Positions 1-11,218 of a stretch of 64,000 bases of DNA are shown here, one piece after another. Below the pieces are notes generated by a model that worked only from the letters and a program-made list of their open reading frames with translations, was not told the origin of the DNA and made no database searches. Source of the stretch: Henckelia pumila. Taxonomy: Eukaryota; Streptophyta; Magnoliopsida; Lamiales; Gesneriaceae. How positions within the stretch are numbered: position 1 is the first letter of the stretch; every line of letters begins with the position of its first letter. The DNA lies in assembly GCF_033568475.1 (NCBI RefSeq), contig NC_133123.1, positions 152,907,753 to 152,971,752 of the forward strand, given 5' to 3'. The position numbers and the translations under genes were made by a program.

Positions 1-1
1 G

Positions 2-1246
2 GTAGCGGAGGGGATTCTTAAACCGATAAGATCAAGAAGTTTGGAGGAAATTGCTGAGGAAAATTTAAAAGATCTGATAGATAGAAATCTCATCATGATT
101 CATTATTACGGGTTTAGCAACAAAATGAAGACTTGCACCATCCATGATCTCTTAAGAGACCTATCAATCAGAGAAGCTCTGAAGGAGAATTTTCTCGGTG
201 TAACTATGAAGGGTAGCAGAATCAGCAGGCTCATTACTCAGCGAAGCTCCGAGGAAGAGAAAATAAAATCATCGTTTGCAAAGCTGCATATATTGCGAGA
301 AGTACTAAAAATGGGTTACGTTTGCTCTGATGAAGAAATTGTGCGATTAGTTAACTTTAGATACATTGATTTCAGGCTTACAATGTTAAAGAATTTGTTG
401 AATACCTTAGAATCTGTATCCCTACTATGGAATCTGCAGACTATCACCATTGCTGGAGGAGCTTGGAGTCTTAAGCAGCCTACAATAAATCTACCGGCTG
501 AAATATGGGAAATGCCACAACTCAGGCATATAAAAAGGGATGAAGGAGTCTTTCATTTGCCTGATCCACCGAGCACCAACATAAAAAATGGCAGGGGAGA
601 CATTATTGTTCTGAAAAACCTGCAAACACTGCATAACATAAGGAATTTCAGGTGCACGGATGAGGTGGTTGATAGAATCCCAAACTTAAAAAAACTGGGA
701 ATTACTTACAACAGGCGATTCCGCAATTGCTTTGGATGGGATCACTACAAAGTTTGCAATCTCGCCCGTTTATGCAATCTGGAATCACTTTTCTTAGAGG
801 GTAATGAGAAGAATGTGCTGCAAAATGTGTGCTTTCCACCATCGCTCAAGAAGTTGACTTTGCAAAGGGGTGGATTGTGTTGGGAAGATCTGACGGCGGT
901 CGGATCACTGCCTCATCTTGAAGTTCTCACTTTGATGGATGGAGCATTCAAAGGGCGTGAATGGAATCCCGTGGAAGGACAATTCCTTGAATTGAAGTGC
1001 TTGAGAATCAATGATACAGATGTTGAGGAGTGGACAGCAGACAGCTCTCACTTCCCACGCCTTGAGAAACTTATTCTTGCATGTCTTTATCATTTGAAGG
1101 AAATCCCACAAGGTATTGTAGAAATACCAACACTTCGATCAATTTCAGTTGTGCTATGTAATGAATCACTCAATTCTTCTGCAACGAAGATACAAGAGGA
1201 CCAACAAAACCTTGGAAATTCTGACCTTCTGGTTGGTGTCGCTTAA
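2..1246 (+). CDS. NB-LRR (NLR) disease-resistance protein, 3' part
   Basis: This is the C-terminal part of an intracellular NLR immune receptor; the frame is open from base 2, so the gene starts left of the window. The first residues match the end of the NB-ARC winged-helix region (EEIAEENLKDLIDRNLI), followed by an MHD-type motif in the form TIHDLLRDLS near residue 50. The rest is an irregular leucine-rich repeat domain (for example LARLCNLESLFLEGN, LPHLEVLTLMDG, FPRLEKLILACLYHLKEIP) up to a TAA stop. P-loop, kinase-2 and the N-terminal coiled coil are not in the window. The LRR spacing and the closing 'LEKLIL..C..LKEIP.GI..IPTLRSI' style resemble R1-like late-blight resistance homologues of asterids, which is an inference. 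No frameshift is seen, so the gene may be intact. The NLR-like relic at 8471-8562 suggests a local cluster. Confidence 0.9.
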   Translation, partial: VAEGILKPIRSRSLEEIAEENLKDLIDRNLIMIHYYGFSNKMKTCTIHDLLRDLSIREALKENFLGVTMKGSRISRLITQRSSEEEKIKSSFAKLHILREVLKMGYVCSDEEIVRLVNFRYIDFRLTMLKNLLNTLESVSLLWNLQTITIAGGAWSLKQPTINLPAEIWEMPQLRHIKRDEGVFHLPDPPSTNIKNGRGDIIVLKNLQTLHNIRNFRCTDEVVDRIPNLKKLGITYNRRFRNCFGWDHYKVCNLARLCNLESLFLEGNEKNVLQNVCFPPSLKKLTLQRGGLCWEDLTAVGSLPHLEVLTLMDGAFKGREWNPVEGQFLELKCLRINDTDVEEWTADSSHFPRLEKLILACLYHLKEIPQGIVEIPTLRSISVVLCNESLNSSATKIQEDQQNLGNSDLLVGVA

Positions 1247-3321
1247 TATTTTGATATCAAATATGGAATCAATTCATTATTATAATTTTTTTTTATCACT
1301 TGGATATTATTTCACTCTTATTAACAACAAGATATTGCTTAACTTTCATTATTAAAATTTTATGATGAACAAATGTAAATATCTATACTATGTATTAAAG
1401 TAACCTAATAGTAAAATTTAAATGAAAATTATGTCATCATCTATACATATAATATATATAATATTATAAAAATGTTACGGGTTTTAGAGTAATAACGTAT
1501 TTATAATTTATCTATAATCACATTATATTGTAAATAACTTTTAAAATTTGTTAAATTATTAAATATTATTTTATTTGTATCTAAAATTTTAAATATTTAA
1601 TTCAATGTAATATTTTGAAAATAAGATGATAATAATTAATTAACATACAAAATTTATATATATGACCAACAAATGACGCTAGTTGAATATTAAATAACCC
1701 AATTGAATAGTTTCAAGTTTCAACACAAGCAATGTGTGACCAAAGAGTATGTCGAAGCCGGTATATGGTTAGTATCCATATGTCAGATCCAACAATTTAT
1801 TTTTTTTATGCAAGCGAGATGTTTCAAATGGAAGTAGCATAGACACAATTGTGACGAACTATGACGGCTTATGCATCTCTTTTCTCTCTCGGACATATTC
1901 TCGACCAAATGACTCATTTTGTAAAAGCACAGATCGATTCCAACAACATTTGTTTCGCCGGTATTTTGATCTCGTATTTCACATATTTTTTGCAAATGAT
2001 TATGCATCTTATGCACTAACTTCTTAAAGTAACAATTTAATAAATTTTTAAATTAAATATTCTTTTATGTTTATCTAAAATTTTAAATATTCAATTCATC
2101 GTAACATTTAAAAAATAACACGATAATTAATTAACAAAAATAATTTACATATATGCATGCAAGACGTACGAATGATACTAGTTGATTATTAAAACCCAAT
2201 TGAAAAATATTCAACACAAGCAATGAACTTTAAAAAAATATACAAGCCTTGAGCTTTTGTCATATTTTTCACTCTTTTCATCCCATATGTGTGACCCATT
2301 TGTGTTCAAATCAATTATGAAAATTATTGGGAAAAAGACAAATTCAACAAATAGTGGACAATCTCTGACTCAATCCGACTCATGAAAAATTATTATTTTT
2401 TATACAAAAAATATTATATTTCATTAAAAAAATAGATTTGATCAACCCGTCTCACGAATATTGATCTATGAGCCCATCTTACAAAGACTCAGACTTATTT
2501 AAATAATAAAACCATCATGGCATGTCAATGAGCCTCTGACTCATATGTGATTGAGTCTCCTTCAGAGTCAACCCTTTTACGAATAAAATAATCATGTCAT
2601 ATTACGAATTATTCATGATCCTGAACAAGATGGGAAAATTTAGTAAATACCCTTAGAAAAGTATATATTTTTCTAAGTATTAATTTTTTTTTTCCAAAAA
2701 AAGTATTGAATGCAATAATTATCACTGATATGTAGAGTAATTGAAACGTGATGCTTGAGTAGTCGTACAATTTAAAAGATTTTATTTGCACTATTATCAT
2801 TGACTATATTTTTTGGTAAAACTACAAAAGCTCAATCCTACAATTTGTATCACTATGTCACGAGTTTGATTTTCACTGCTTTTCGATAGTACAATTATTG
2901 AAATTTAGATTGCTGGGTTGTAACAATTATCACTACTATGTAGAATTAGAACGATCGAAACATGAATTTTTTTATCTTTTGATAACGTTAATGACCAACT
3001 TTTGGAGGAGTCCATCCCTTTTAAATAAATATACGCGATGACTGTTTTTTAAAATATTAACGCATTTATCTGAAATTTTGAAAAATCAACAATATCAGGT
3101 ATGTTTTTGGACAAAAAAGTTATTTTTCAGCAGTATTTTATATTAATTATTCATTTCAAATAAATTTGACAATTGAAAATATTAGGAACGAATATTAAAA
3201 TTTGCGAAAGAAAATAAATCTCAACGATTAATTAATACAATAGACATAAATTTTATCTTACTGTAATAATTTTAATATATTACAAATATAATCTTAAAAA
3301 AAATTGATCGTCTCTCAATAG
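1247..3321. other. AT-rich intergenic DNA downstream of the NLR
   Basis: Very AT-rich sequence with no supported coding region. It contains one diverged direct duplication, listed separately. A short minus-strand ORF at 1783-2016 lies between the two duplicate copies and has no recognisable domain. Confidence 0.6.
1555..2225. repeat. Diverged direct duplication flanking a 300-bp spacer
   Basis: About 180 bp at 1555-1735 recur at about 2035-2225. Shared landmarks in the same order are 'atctaaaattttaaatat', 'gataattaattaac', a 'ctagttga.tattaaa..ccaattga' stretch and 'caacacaagcaatg'. The copies differ by many substitutions and small indels, so the duplication is old. It may come from unequal exchange in the NLR 3' flank. 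Confidence 0.6.
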
Positions 3322-3603
3322 TGATGATATCGATTTTTTACCTCGGGTTCGGTCTGGTAGAATGGATCCTCCAACTCCTTTATGAAGCAGGTCGGGTCGG
3401 GTATCAATGAACTCTGCACAAGCAACAGCTAGGTCAGGGGGGCACCAAAGGTGTTTTCGGCGTGACTCCTCCGATGCCTAAGTCAGCGTCTTGAAGGTAG
3501 AAAGTATGATGAATGCGAAAACAAGAGAATATGAGTGCGTGAATGTAAAATGAGAGTGAGTGTTGATGAATGAATACAACCATACACTACAAAAAAACAA
3601 GCT

Positions 3604-3915
3604 ATTTTGCCGCGGCCAAAACCGTAGTTAAAACCGTGGTTAAATTAATTTAGCCACGGTTTTAGCCACGGTTTTTGAAACCGTGGTTAAGCTAAATTTA
3701 ACCACGGTTTTATGTAAAACTGTGGCTAACATAGCCACGGTTTTATGCAAAACCGTGGTTATTTTAGCCACGAATTTTAAAAAACCGTGGCTATGTTAGC
3801 CACGGTTTTATACAAAACCGTGGTAATTTTAGCCACGGTTTTTTAAAAAACCGTGGCTAAAATTGCCAAGGTTTTTTAAAAAACCGTGGCACAAATTGTT
3901 GATGAACCGCCACGG
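3604..3915. repeat. Left subterminal repeat block of the CACTA element
   Basis: About nine hairpin-like units of CCACGGTTTT, a short A/T linker and AAAACCGTGG, spaced roughly 33-40 bp. The motif occurs in both orientations, so each unit can fold on itself. Confidence 0.85.
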
Positions 3916-3929
3916 TTTTAAAGAATAAA

Positions 3930-6690
3930 AAAATAGAAATGAATAATTGAAGACCATTATTTGAAATATTTTTTAAATTTAAAATTACGCTCCAACAAAT
4001 TTTGAAAAAATATCAAATACCTTCAATATATCGACTTCAATATAATACCTGCAACTAATAAGAAATCAAAATATAATTTACATTTCAAATGAATTAAAAT
4101 CAAGAACCTTGAAAGATGAAGCTGAACTCTGGCAGATATCCTGAAACCAAAAGAAAAGAAAAGCAAAATTATCTATAACACTAGAGCGCACCCACCATAG
4201 ATTCTACTAACTTAACATGACGCAAAATGGCCAACACACAAAAATTGGAGCGCACCCACTACTTACATATCCATGAACAAACTTTCAATTAAAAGAAACC
4301 CGATAGTCAATTATAGTATATAATACTACTTAATTCTAACAAACTAGCTAGCTACTAATTAACTAAAGAAAGACCCGTATATATTTTTAATTTCTTTTAA
4401 CGGAATATATAGAGATAAGACATCATACCAAGTGCTTAGGATGTAGTGGCCGTGCCATTCTTATCTCACTCCAAGTGATGAACTTCCACTTTGATCAAAG
4501 TCTAGCCACTTCAAGCTTATGCTCAAGCTTTCCTTTGGTTTCAAGCCTTGTAAAGCATAGCTTGACACGATATTTCTAGATTTAACTTCCTTCAAATCAA
4601 AGCTATAATAGAATCAAGCTCAAGCCTCTACCACCTATGCTTGGTTCAAGAAACAACAACAAAAGGAATAAGCTCACCTAGGTCATGGCCGAACACTCTA
4701 CCCATGGAGTACACTTGAATGAGCTAAGAATAGAGGGAACCAAGTTGTGATGGAGGTGATCCAAGCTAGGCCGTGGGTTTGTCTTCCAAATGCCTCAAGA
4801 AAAGTGAGTTGTAGAAGATTGGAAAATGCTAAATGATTAGCGAATGAAATGTCCGATTCTTTTGCTCTGACATGCCTCCAATTATTCCAATGATGAGTTG
4901 TTTCCAATGTTATTGAATGGCACATGCAAGACTTTATTGTGTAGGGCATCAATCCATACCTTAATTGTCAAATAATTACCACAATAATTTTTACAAACTC
5001 GGTGTAATCCTAATTATTCCAAACATGTGGCAATTATCATTCACATCAATCATAACATATATATCAACTTCCAAACGATTCAAATATTCAATCCTAGGGT
5101 CGAAAAATACTAAAATCTTAATTCTGAAAATTCCGATAAATGCTCAAAATTTCCAGAATTTATAAACAATTTCTAAGGCATTCCAAGACCCAAATATCCT
5201 ATAATTCAACGCAATAATTCAAAAAATCCTAATATAAATAATCTGAAATTCGAAATAAATTCCTGAAAAATATAAAATTCGATCGTTACCTCCAATCGGC
5301 TCAAATATAGCACCTACAACCAACATACAATCATTGAAATTCGAATTAACCAAAAATTCCCAAATTCAAAAACCCTAACTTTCGAAATATGGCTCAAAGC
5401 TACGAAATAGAGCTTCAAAATACCTAAATCACCTTTTTCCTAGCGTATGCGGCAATCGAAGACAGCGAGGGGCGGCGAACGGCGGCGCGACTGTCGGAAA
5501 TGGGTCCGAACAGGCTGCGTGGAAACCAAACAAAACAGGTATCACTAGCTAGCTCTCGTCGCAACAATTCTGGAACTACTCTCGGATTTAAATTTCGATC
5601 ACCGACATAGAAGTTATGGGTAATTGAAGAAACGAAAATGAATGGGAGAAGGAGAGAAGAAGAAAGTCACGTGAAATGGATGGGGAGGAAATAGAAAATG
5701 ATTTTGTATGTACGTGTGTGTATTTTGTGTATCTTTGTATATTTAGGTTTAAAATTTGATCAGATCAATATTATTTCAATTTTTATGTGTCATAAAAAAA
5801 ATTAAATATATATTTTAATAACATCTATATATCGATTTTTTTTAATATATATTTTTAAAACATCAATTAATAATTTGGCTTAATTATTTTAATGAGTAAA
5901 AATTAATTTGGTATTTAAATTATTAGTTAAATGTCAAATTGATATATGAACTTTTGTTAATGGTTTAATTGGTACATGTCCACTTGATTTTAATCAAATT
6001 ATGATGAAGAAAATGATATAATGGTCTTCTGATAATACAAATTAATTAAAACAATAATATTATTTTAGTTTCAAAACCAGTTTCATCATTTTTGTCCGTT
6101 AAAAAACCAAAAACAACTTTAAATTTTTTATTAGTCATATTCTCTTATAAAATTATTATGTTTAAATACACTTTCAATTTTTGATTTGTTTATTAAAAAA
6201 CATGTGTCTCGCTATGATCCCTTTGGAAAATCGATAACCGACGGCGAAAATATGGTGATTTAAATCGACGGAAAATGTTTGAAGAAGAAAAAAAAGAAGA
6301 TGGAAGGGAGATCGAGCGTGTGAGGCGGTGGAAGTGATGGGTTTTGTGGAGAGACAAGATATATAGATATATATTTATATTTTATCATAATATAAATATA
6401 ATAATATTATTATAATTAAATGTGTGTATTCAAAATATTTATTTGTGGTTAAAATTTGACCTGATTTAAGTCATTTCAACTCCTACGTGCTCTAGAAATC
6501 AAATAAATATTTTAATATCGTATATAAACCTATATTAGGGAAAATTATGTAGACCAATTTATTACAAAAGAAACAAAAAATGTCAAAAACATAATAATAA
6601 ATGGGGGAGGATACGAGAAGTACATGTGAATAAATATTTAATTAATTCTTACGTATAATATATGGAAAATATTCATGTTAATTAGAACAA
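3930..6690. other. CACTA interior without a recognisable gene
   Basis: No ORF longer than about 85 codons and no transposase motif is seen. The stretch around 5440-5530 is markedly GC-richer (cgg/gcg-rich) than its surroundings and, read on the minus strand, looks like a plant 5'-leader or first-exon region. It could be captured host sequence or the remnant of the element's own transcript. Function is unknown. Confidence 0.5.
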
Positions 6691-6694
6691 AATG

Positions 6695-6900
6695 AAAAAC
6701 TATGGTTACTTTTAGCCACAGTTTTGTAATTTCCGTCTTATTTTTAGCCACAGTTAAATAAAATCGTGGTTATTCAATCACGGTTTTTAAAAATCGTGGC
6801 TAGTTTAACCACGGTTTAAAAAAACCGTGGTTAATTAGGCACGGTTAATAAAAATCATGGCTATTCAACCACGGTTTTGAATAAACTGTGGCTAATTAAA
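6695..6900. repeat. Middle block of CACTA subterminal-type repeats
   Basis: The CCACGGTTTT/AAACCGTGG motif recurs about 1.1 kb in from the right end, in more decayed form. A stretch near 6900-6945 ('ttatttgtttattaaaaaac', then 'tctcg.tatg') repeats one near 6180-6220, so this block may mark an internal duplication or a chimeric element. Confidence 0.7.
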
Positions 6901-7514
6901 CTTTCGATTTTTTATTTGTTTATTAAAAAACAAATATCTCGTTATGGCGGATTTTAATGGGTGTTTTGATGAGTTTTTCTAATAAAATAATTTCAAATTA
7001 AATATTAGTAGAACTTAAGTAATATTTTTATCAAAATAATATTCAATAAATTTTTACATAGTTAAAATTAAAATAATGAAAAAATATTTTATAACATTCA
7101 ATATTTATTTAATATTTTTTTTCAAAATATTATCAAGAAAACTAAATATAAAAAAATCAAAATTTTATCTTAAAAAATATTTATTTATTTTTTATCGTAT
7201 CAATTTATTTATTTACAATTATTTAGATATTTTTAGGACTTAATATAATATAATTTATCTAATCCTTCTCGTTGAAATATATAATCTATTTAATCTATCT
7301 AATATAATAATATTATGTACAAATAAAATTTTTAATCAAATCACTTTTTAATATATAACGGAAAGAAATAACAAATACATGTTTTAAAGTATTATTTAAT
7401 TATTTGGAATAACAATAATAATAATTTAATGTTTGTAATAATAATTTTGGCAATAATTATATAAAATAATTACTCAATAAAAAATAATATATTCGATCAG
7501 TATTTTTTTTGAAC

Positions 7515-7997
7515 GACTTGTTTTTTAACCACGGTTTTAAAAAATCGTTGATAATTTAACCACGATTTTATTAAAACCGTAATTGATTAACCACGATTTT
7601 ATTAAAACCGTTGTTAAATTTAACCACGGTTTTTTATAAAACCGTGGTTAAATAAAATCACCACGGTTTTTTAAAAACAGTGGTTAAATATATAACCACG
7701 GTTTTTATATTTAACCACGATTTTTAAAAAAATCGTAGTTAACTAACCACGGTTTTAAAAAACCGTGGCAAAACTTAGCCACGGTGTTTTAAACTGTGGC
7801 TACAACTAACCACGATTTTTTCAAATCGTGGTTAAATTAGCCACGGTTTAAAAAAACCGTGGTTGTTTAACCACGGTTTTCAAAAATCGTGGCTAATTAA
7901 CCACAGTTTTTTCATACCGTGGCTATTTAACCACGATTTTGATAAAACCGTGGGTAAATTAACTACGGTTTAAAAAAAACCGTGGCTAAATAGCCAA
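7515..7997. repeat. Right subterminal repeat block of the CACTA element
   Basis: About a dozen CCACGGTTTT-type units in both orientations run up to the right terminal inverted repeat. The array is longer than on the left side, as is common in CACTA elements. Confidence 0.85.
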
Positions 7998-8470
7998 TTT
8001 TTTTGTAGTGATAACAGTACCTGTATTTATAGGGATTAATAGAGTAAGTTACCTAGTCGGACTATAACATGTCCTGTAGTAGAACTTTTCATTCATTGGA
8101 CCATCTTGAGTTTATCCCTATCTCATGAATATATGTAAAATGATCAAGCTTATCTTCAAGGCATCCGAGTCCTACTTGAACTAGAAATGTATGCCCAACC
8201 CATTGGGCCCCAGCTCGGGTCAGCCCATTAACAGCAGCTCAGGTCATGACAAGACCTAACAAGTAGAAAACTGGGCTGGACTTTAATAATAATAATCTCA
8301 TAATTGAGCCAACCCTCATAAACCCATAATGAACGAGTTCGGGTTAGAATAATTTCTCAGGGTATCAAATACTATGAGCCTTTAATTTTATTTATTTTAG
8401 TTTAAAATTCGTTTCATTTTGCTTGCATTATTTAATTAAAATTACACCATAAAAATATAAAAGTAAACTT

Positions 8471-8562
8471 GGAAATTCTGACCTTCAGGTTCGTGTCAAT
8501 TAATATTTTTAAATCAAATATGGATTCAATTCATTAATTATTATTTTTTAAATCACTTAAAA
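8471..8562 (+). pseudogene. Relic of a second NLR gene 3' end
   Basis: This stretch aligns over about 90 bp with 1209-1305, the last codons, stop codon and start of the 3' flank of the NLR gene. Shared runs include 'cttggaaattctgacctt', the TAA stop, 'atcaaatatgga' and 'tcaattcatta'. Identity is roughly 85% by eye. No further NLR coding sequence is seen upstream, where the solo LTR and CACTA lie. Confidence 0.7.
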
Positions 8563-8981
8563 ACGCTAATGAGAAACGGGTCCTCTGACTTTACCTGTTT
8601 TCTCTTTTAATTCTGCAACTAATCAAATTTGGGTATGTGTCCTTTAATTTTGACCTGTTGGCTATTTTGTTCTTTTCTTATTTATTTATTTTTATTGTCG
8701 TAGTCTCTAATTTTAACTGAAAATTATTGATTAAACTGTAAATACGATGAGGCAACGATTTTTAGGATTTTAAATTTGGTGAGGAATAATTTCAGTCAAA
8801 TGCTATCTAAATTTCCATGAAATAAAACGAAATTATAAAATTTTCCTTTAAAAAGAGAGCAAATTCAGAAAACGGGACGATAAACGTTTTTTCGACTGAA
8901 ACTTGATACTTTGGTTAAAATAGGACCAAAATAACAAAAATTTAAATGCTACTGTTTTGTAGAGCTTATAAGCTCTTTAAA

Positions 8982-9497
8982 TCTGTTTGGTAAGAATTTA
9001 ACTAACATATTATAAGCTGTTAAATTATGTTGTTTGACAGCTCTGTTTTTTTAAAAAAATAAAATCAACCCTACCTTTTTAGAAAAGATTTTATAGTACT
9101 TTATTTTTCCATATTATCCTTATATATTTTATTAAATACTCACCATGCCTCATACACATCATTTTACATAATTTATCAATTTTTGTTAAAATTAAAATAT
9201 AAAATAGTTTTATTTTTTAATATATGTTTAAAATTTATTATAAAATTCTAAAACTATTTACATATATATAACTATTTATATTAATTTCATAATATTATAC
9301 TTTTTTTTTGATAATTTTGACAATAAAAATATTTTATAATACCAAACACATCAACATCTTTAAGTTGTTAAAAAAAGTTCATCCAAACATTTAACATCTT
9401 AGTTTTAAAATAAGACCTGACAACTCATAAACTTCTAACTCAGTTTTTAAGCGCTAGGAACTTATAAGTTGTTTTTACAAGTTTAACCAAATACCCT
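8982..9497. mobile_element. Possible degenerate hAT-like MITE
   Basis: The left end has 'tgtttggtaagaattt' with nearby 'ttataagctg'. The right end, reversed, reads 'GGTATTTGGTTAAACTTG' with nearby 'CTTATAAG'. The outer ends are related but poorly conserved, and the target duplication is only suggested (ctctttaaat versus ctctaaat). Confidence 0.3.
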
Positions 9498-9743
9498 CTA
9501 AATAAAATTTTTTCATGTTGTTCTTCACTCTCACGTTTTTCTTGCTTTTTTTATTTTTTTATTTTTTTTTTGATTTCTTCCTTCGTATCGAAGGGTAGAA
9601 ACTAGAAAGACATTTGCATTCTCTAATTTGCTTCCACGTTTTTCATCTTAATTTAATCATCATCATCATCCTCATTATAATTTCATTAATTACTAGATTT
9701 CTTGAATGCAAGTTTTTCTTTTTCCTTTTTTTAAAATCGAAAT

Positions 9744-9872
9744 TGATATAGTGTAAAGTTACATAGAAAGCACTTTTCAGTTTTTCTTTTACAAAATTCC
9801 AAAAAATTTCAAACTTTTGTGAAATAAAAGTTGGAAAGTGCTTCCCAAAAACTCTCCCAAACACTATCTAAA
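9744..9872. mobile_element. Possible decayed Tourist-like MITE
   Basis: The right end 'ctctcccaaacactatct' and internal 'gtgcttccc', reversed, match the GTGTTTGGGAGAG...AAGCAC pattern of the better preserved MITE at 35354-35478. The left end has 'agtgt' and 'gaaagcactttt' but is diverged. Confidence 0.35.
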
Positions 9873-10015
9873 AATAAGTGATTGTTAAGAAAAATCTATA
9901 ATAACCTATTTTTATATGTTGCAAATATTATCCAAATAAACTCTTTCTTTTTGCAATGTTACACCTTGAATTTAGGGCTTCTAATATTGGATGTGGCATA
10001 TTTCTCGATTCCAAA

Positions 10016-10884
10016 TAGGGATGTAAACGAGCCGATCCGAACAGTATCAGGCTCGGGCTCAGCTCGAGCTCGAACCGAGCTTTTATCATAAAGCTCGGCT
10101 CGACTCGCTTACTACATATGTATTCTTAGGCTCGGCTTGGACTCAGCTCATTTATCGTATTAAACGACCTGACTCGAGTTTGACTCGTTAAACGAGCTCG
10201 TTTTCAGGCTTGTTTAGCAGGATTGTATCCTGGCTCGTTAAGTGGGCTCATGCTCGTTTTCGAGCTCGTGAAGCCTAAATACAAAATATACATTTCTATA
10301 AATTAATTATAAACTAAAATTAAATTTTTCTTAAATAAAAAAAATGACAAACATAATTAAAAAAAAAGTCTCCAAAATATTATATCAAGCTTCCAAATAC
10401 CATATAAAATAACATCAACATAAAATATATTATCCAAAATCTGAGTAGTCGCAACACAACTAAAATAAAATGTAAAATTAATTATCAAATATATGTCAAA
10501 TACCAACAGTCCAATACTACGATACACAATAACAATATAACATCATGACAATCATTTGACTCTCGAACTCAATCAATCTTTATACTCCAACCTCTTGATA
10601 AGTACATAGACTAGAGCCCGAGCCCGAGCTGGCGAGACACTAAACGAGCCACTAAACAAGCTGATCCCAAGCCCGAGCTAACGAGCCACTCGAGCTTATT
10701 AACGAACATGTTTGCGAGCTAACGAGCCAAATATCCTTAAGCTCAAGCTCGGTTCGTGAAAATTTTTGAGCTCAAAATTAAGCTCGGGCTCGGCTCGATA
10801 AGCTTACCGAACATGCCCGAACGAGCTTTTTCACGAGCCGAACTCCGAATAGCTCGTGAACAGTTTGATTCATTTACATCCCTA
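10016..10884. mobile_element. hAT-type MITE with GAGCTCG-rich subterminal repeats, 869 bp
   Basis: The terminal inverted repeats TAGGGATGTAAA (10016-10027) and TTTACATCCCTA (10873-10884) are perfect over 12 bp. Identical 8-bp flanks ATTCCAAA (10008-10015 and 10885-10892) are a target-site duplication of hAT length. About 250 bp inside each end are packed with gagctcg/ggctcg motifs in opposite orientations. The AT-rich middle has no ORF, so the element is non-autonomous. Confidence 0.9.
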
Positions 10885-10892
10885 ATTCCAAA

Positions 10893-11218
10893 GCCTTCAG
10901 ATGTCAATTTATTTTTATTTCAAGGTGTTTGATTTCCTGTTTACAACAGATTTGGCGGTTCTAAATTGTTGGACCTTTTTGAGTCATCAATTTTTATTTG
11001 CTTCCTTGGCTTAATCTTGGAATGTTGCATTGCTGTGTTTGTCTTGTTCCATTTTGTTGTGATAACACTTTCATTTTTTCCAATTATGATTTCACTCATT
11101 TATATGTGTCAATATACCTCCAACATTTTCTTTATTATGTTTAAATTTAATCATTTTTACAACCACTATTGCAGCTGTACATAGTGGAACGACCGCGATG
11201 ATGAATGTATGGGGTAAG
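10893..11218. other. Unique DNA with a possible 39-nt exon
   Basis: A T-rich tract ending in ttgcag (11169-11174) resembles a plant 3' splice site. The next 39 nt (11175-11213) are followed by GTAAGT, a perfect donor consensus whose last T is the first base of element A's LTR. One frame of the 39 nt is open. This may be a host exon hit by element A; no gene family is recognised. Confidence 0.25.

Larger units (their letters stand above)
3585..8010. mobile_element. Non-autonomous CACTA (En/Spm-type) DNA transposon, 4426 bp
   Basis: The ends are perfect 13-bp inverted repeats, CACTACAAAAAAA at 3585-3597 and TTTTTTTGTAGTG at 7998-8010. They are flanked by the 3-bp duplication ATA (3582-3584 and 8011-8013), the hallmark of the CACTA superfamily. 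Both subterminal regions hold dense CCACGGTTTT/AAAACCGTGG motifs, which in this superfamily are transposase-binding repeats. No transposase-like ORF is present, so mobility would need a transposase in trans. It landed inside a solo LTR, about 10 bp past that LTR's TATA box. Confidence 0.92.
3322..8367 (-). mobile_element. Solo LTR of a Tat-like Ty3/gypsy element, split by a CACTA transposon
   Basis: The flanks of the CACTA element join into a unit of about 617 bp. Read on the minus strand it starts TGATACCC, has a TATAAATAC box (8023-8031), then a GC-rich part with 'ATCGGAGGAGTCACGCC', and ends TATCATCA. The same architecture, with an identical TATA sequence and a 'ATCGGAGGGGCTACGC' stretch, occurs in the LTR at 36327-36994. 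Five-base flanks AATAG (3317-3321) and AATAC (8368-8372) are a target-site duplication with one mismatch. No internal retroelement sequence remains, so LTR-LTR recombination is the likely origin. The exact ends are inferred. Confidence 0.6.
8563..10007. other. AT-rich intergenic DNA with decayed MITE-like stretches
   Basis: There is no supported gene. Two possible degenerate MITEs are listed separately. Minor simple repeats occur, such as cat/atc units near 9657-9672. Confidence 0.5.

Noticed and set aside
1783..2016. Minus-strand ORF of 77 codons between two duplicate segments
   Set aside because: No recognised domain, no promoter or splice evidence, and a length that can arise by chance.
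3604..7997. CRISPR-like array of CCACGGTTTT repeats
   Set aside because: Repeats are inverted and degenerate with A/T linkers, confined to the ends of a CACTA transposon in a plant genome; there are no unique spacers of constant length.
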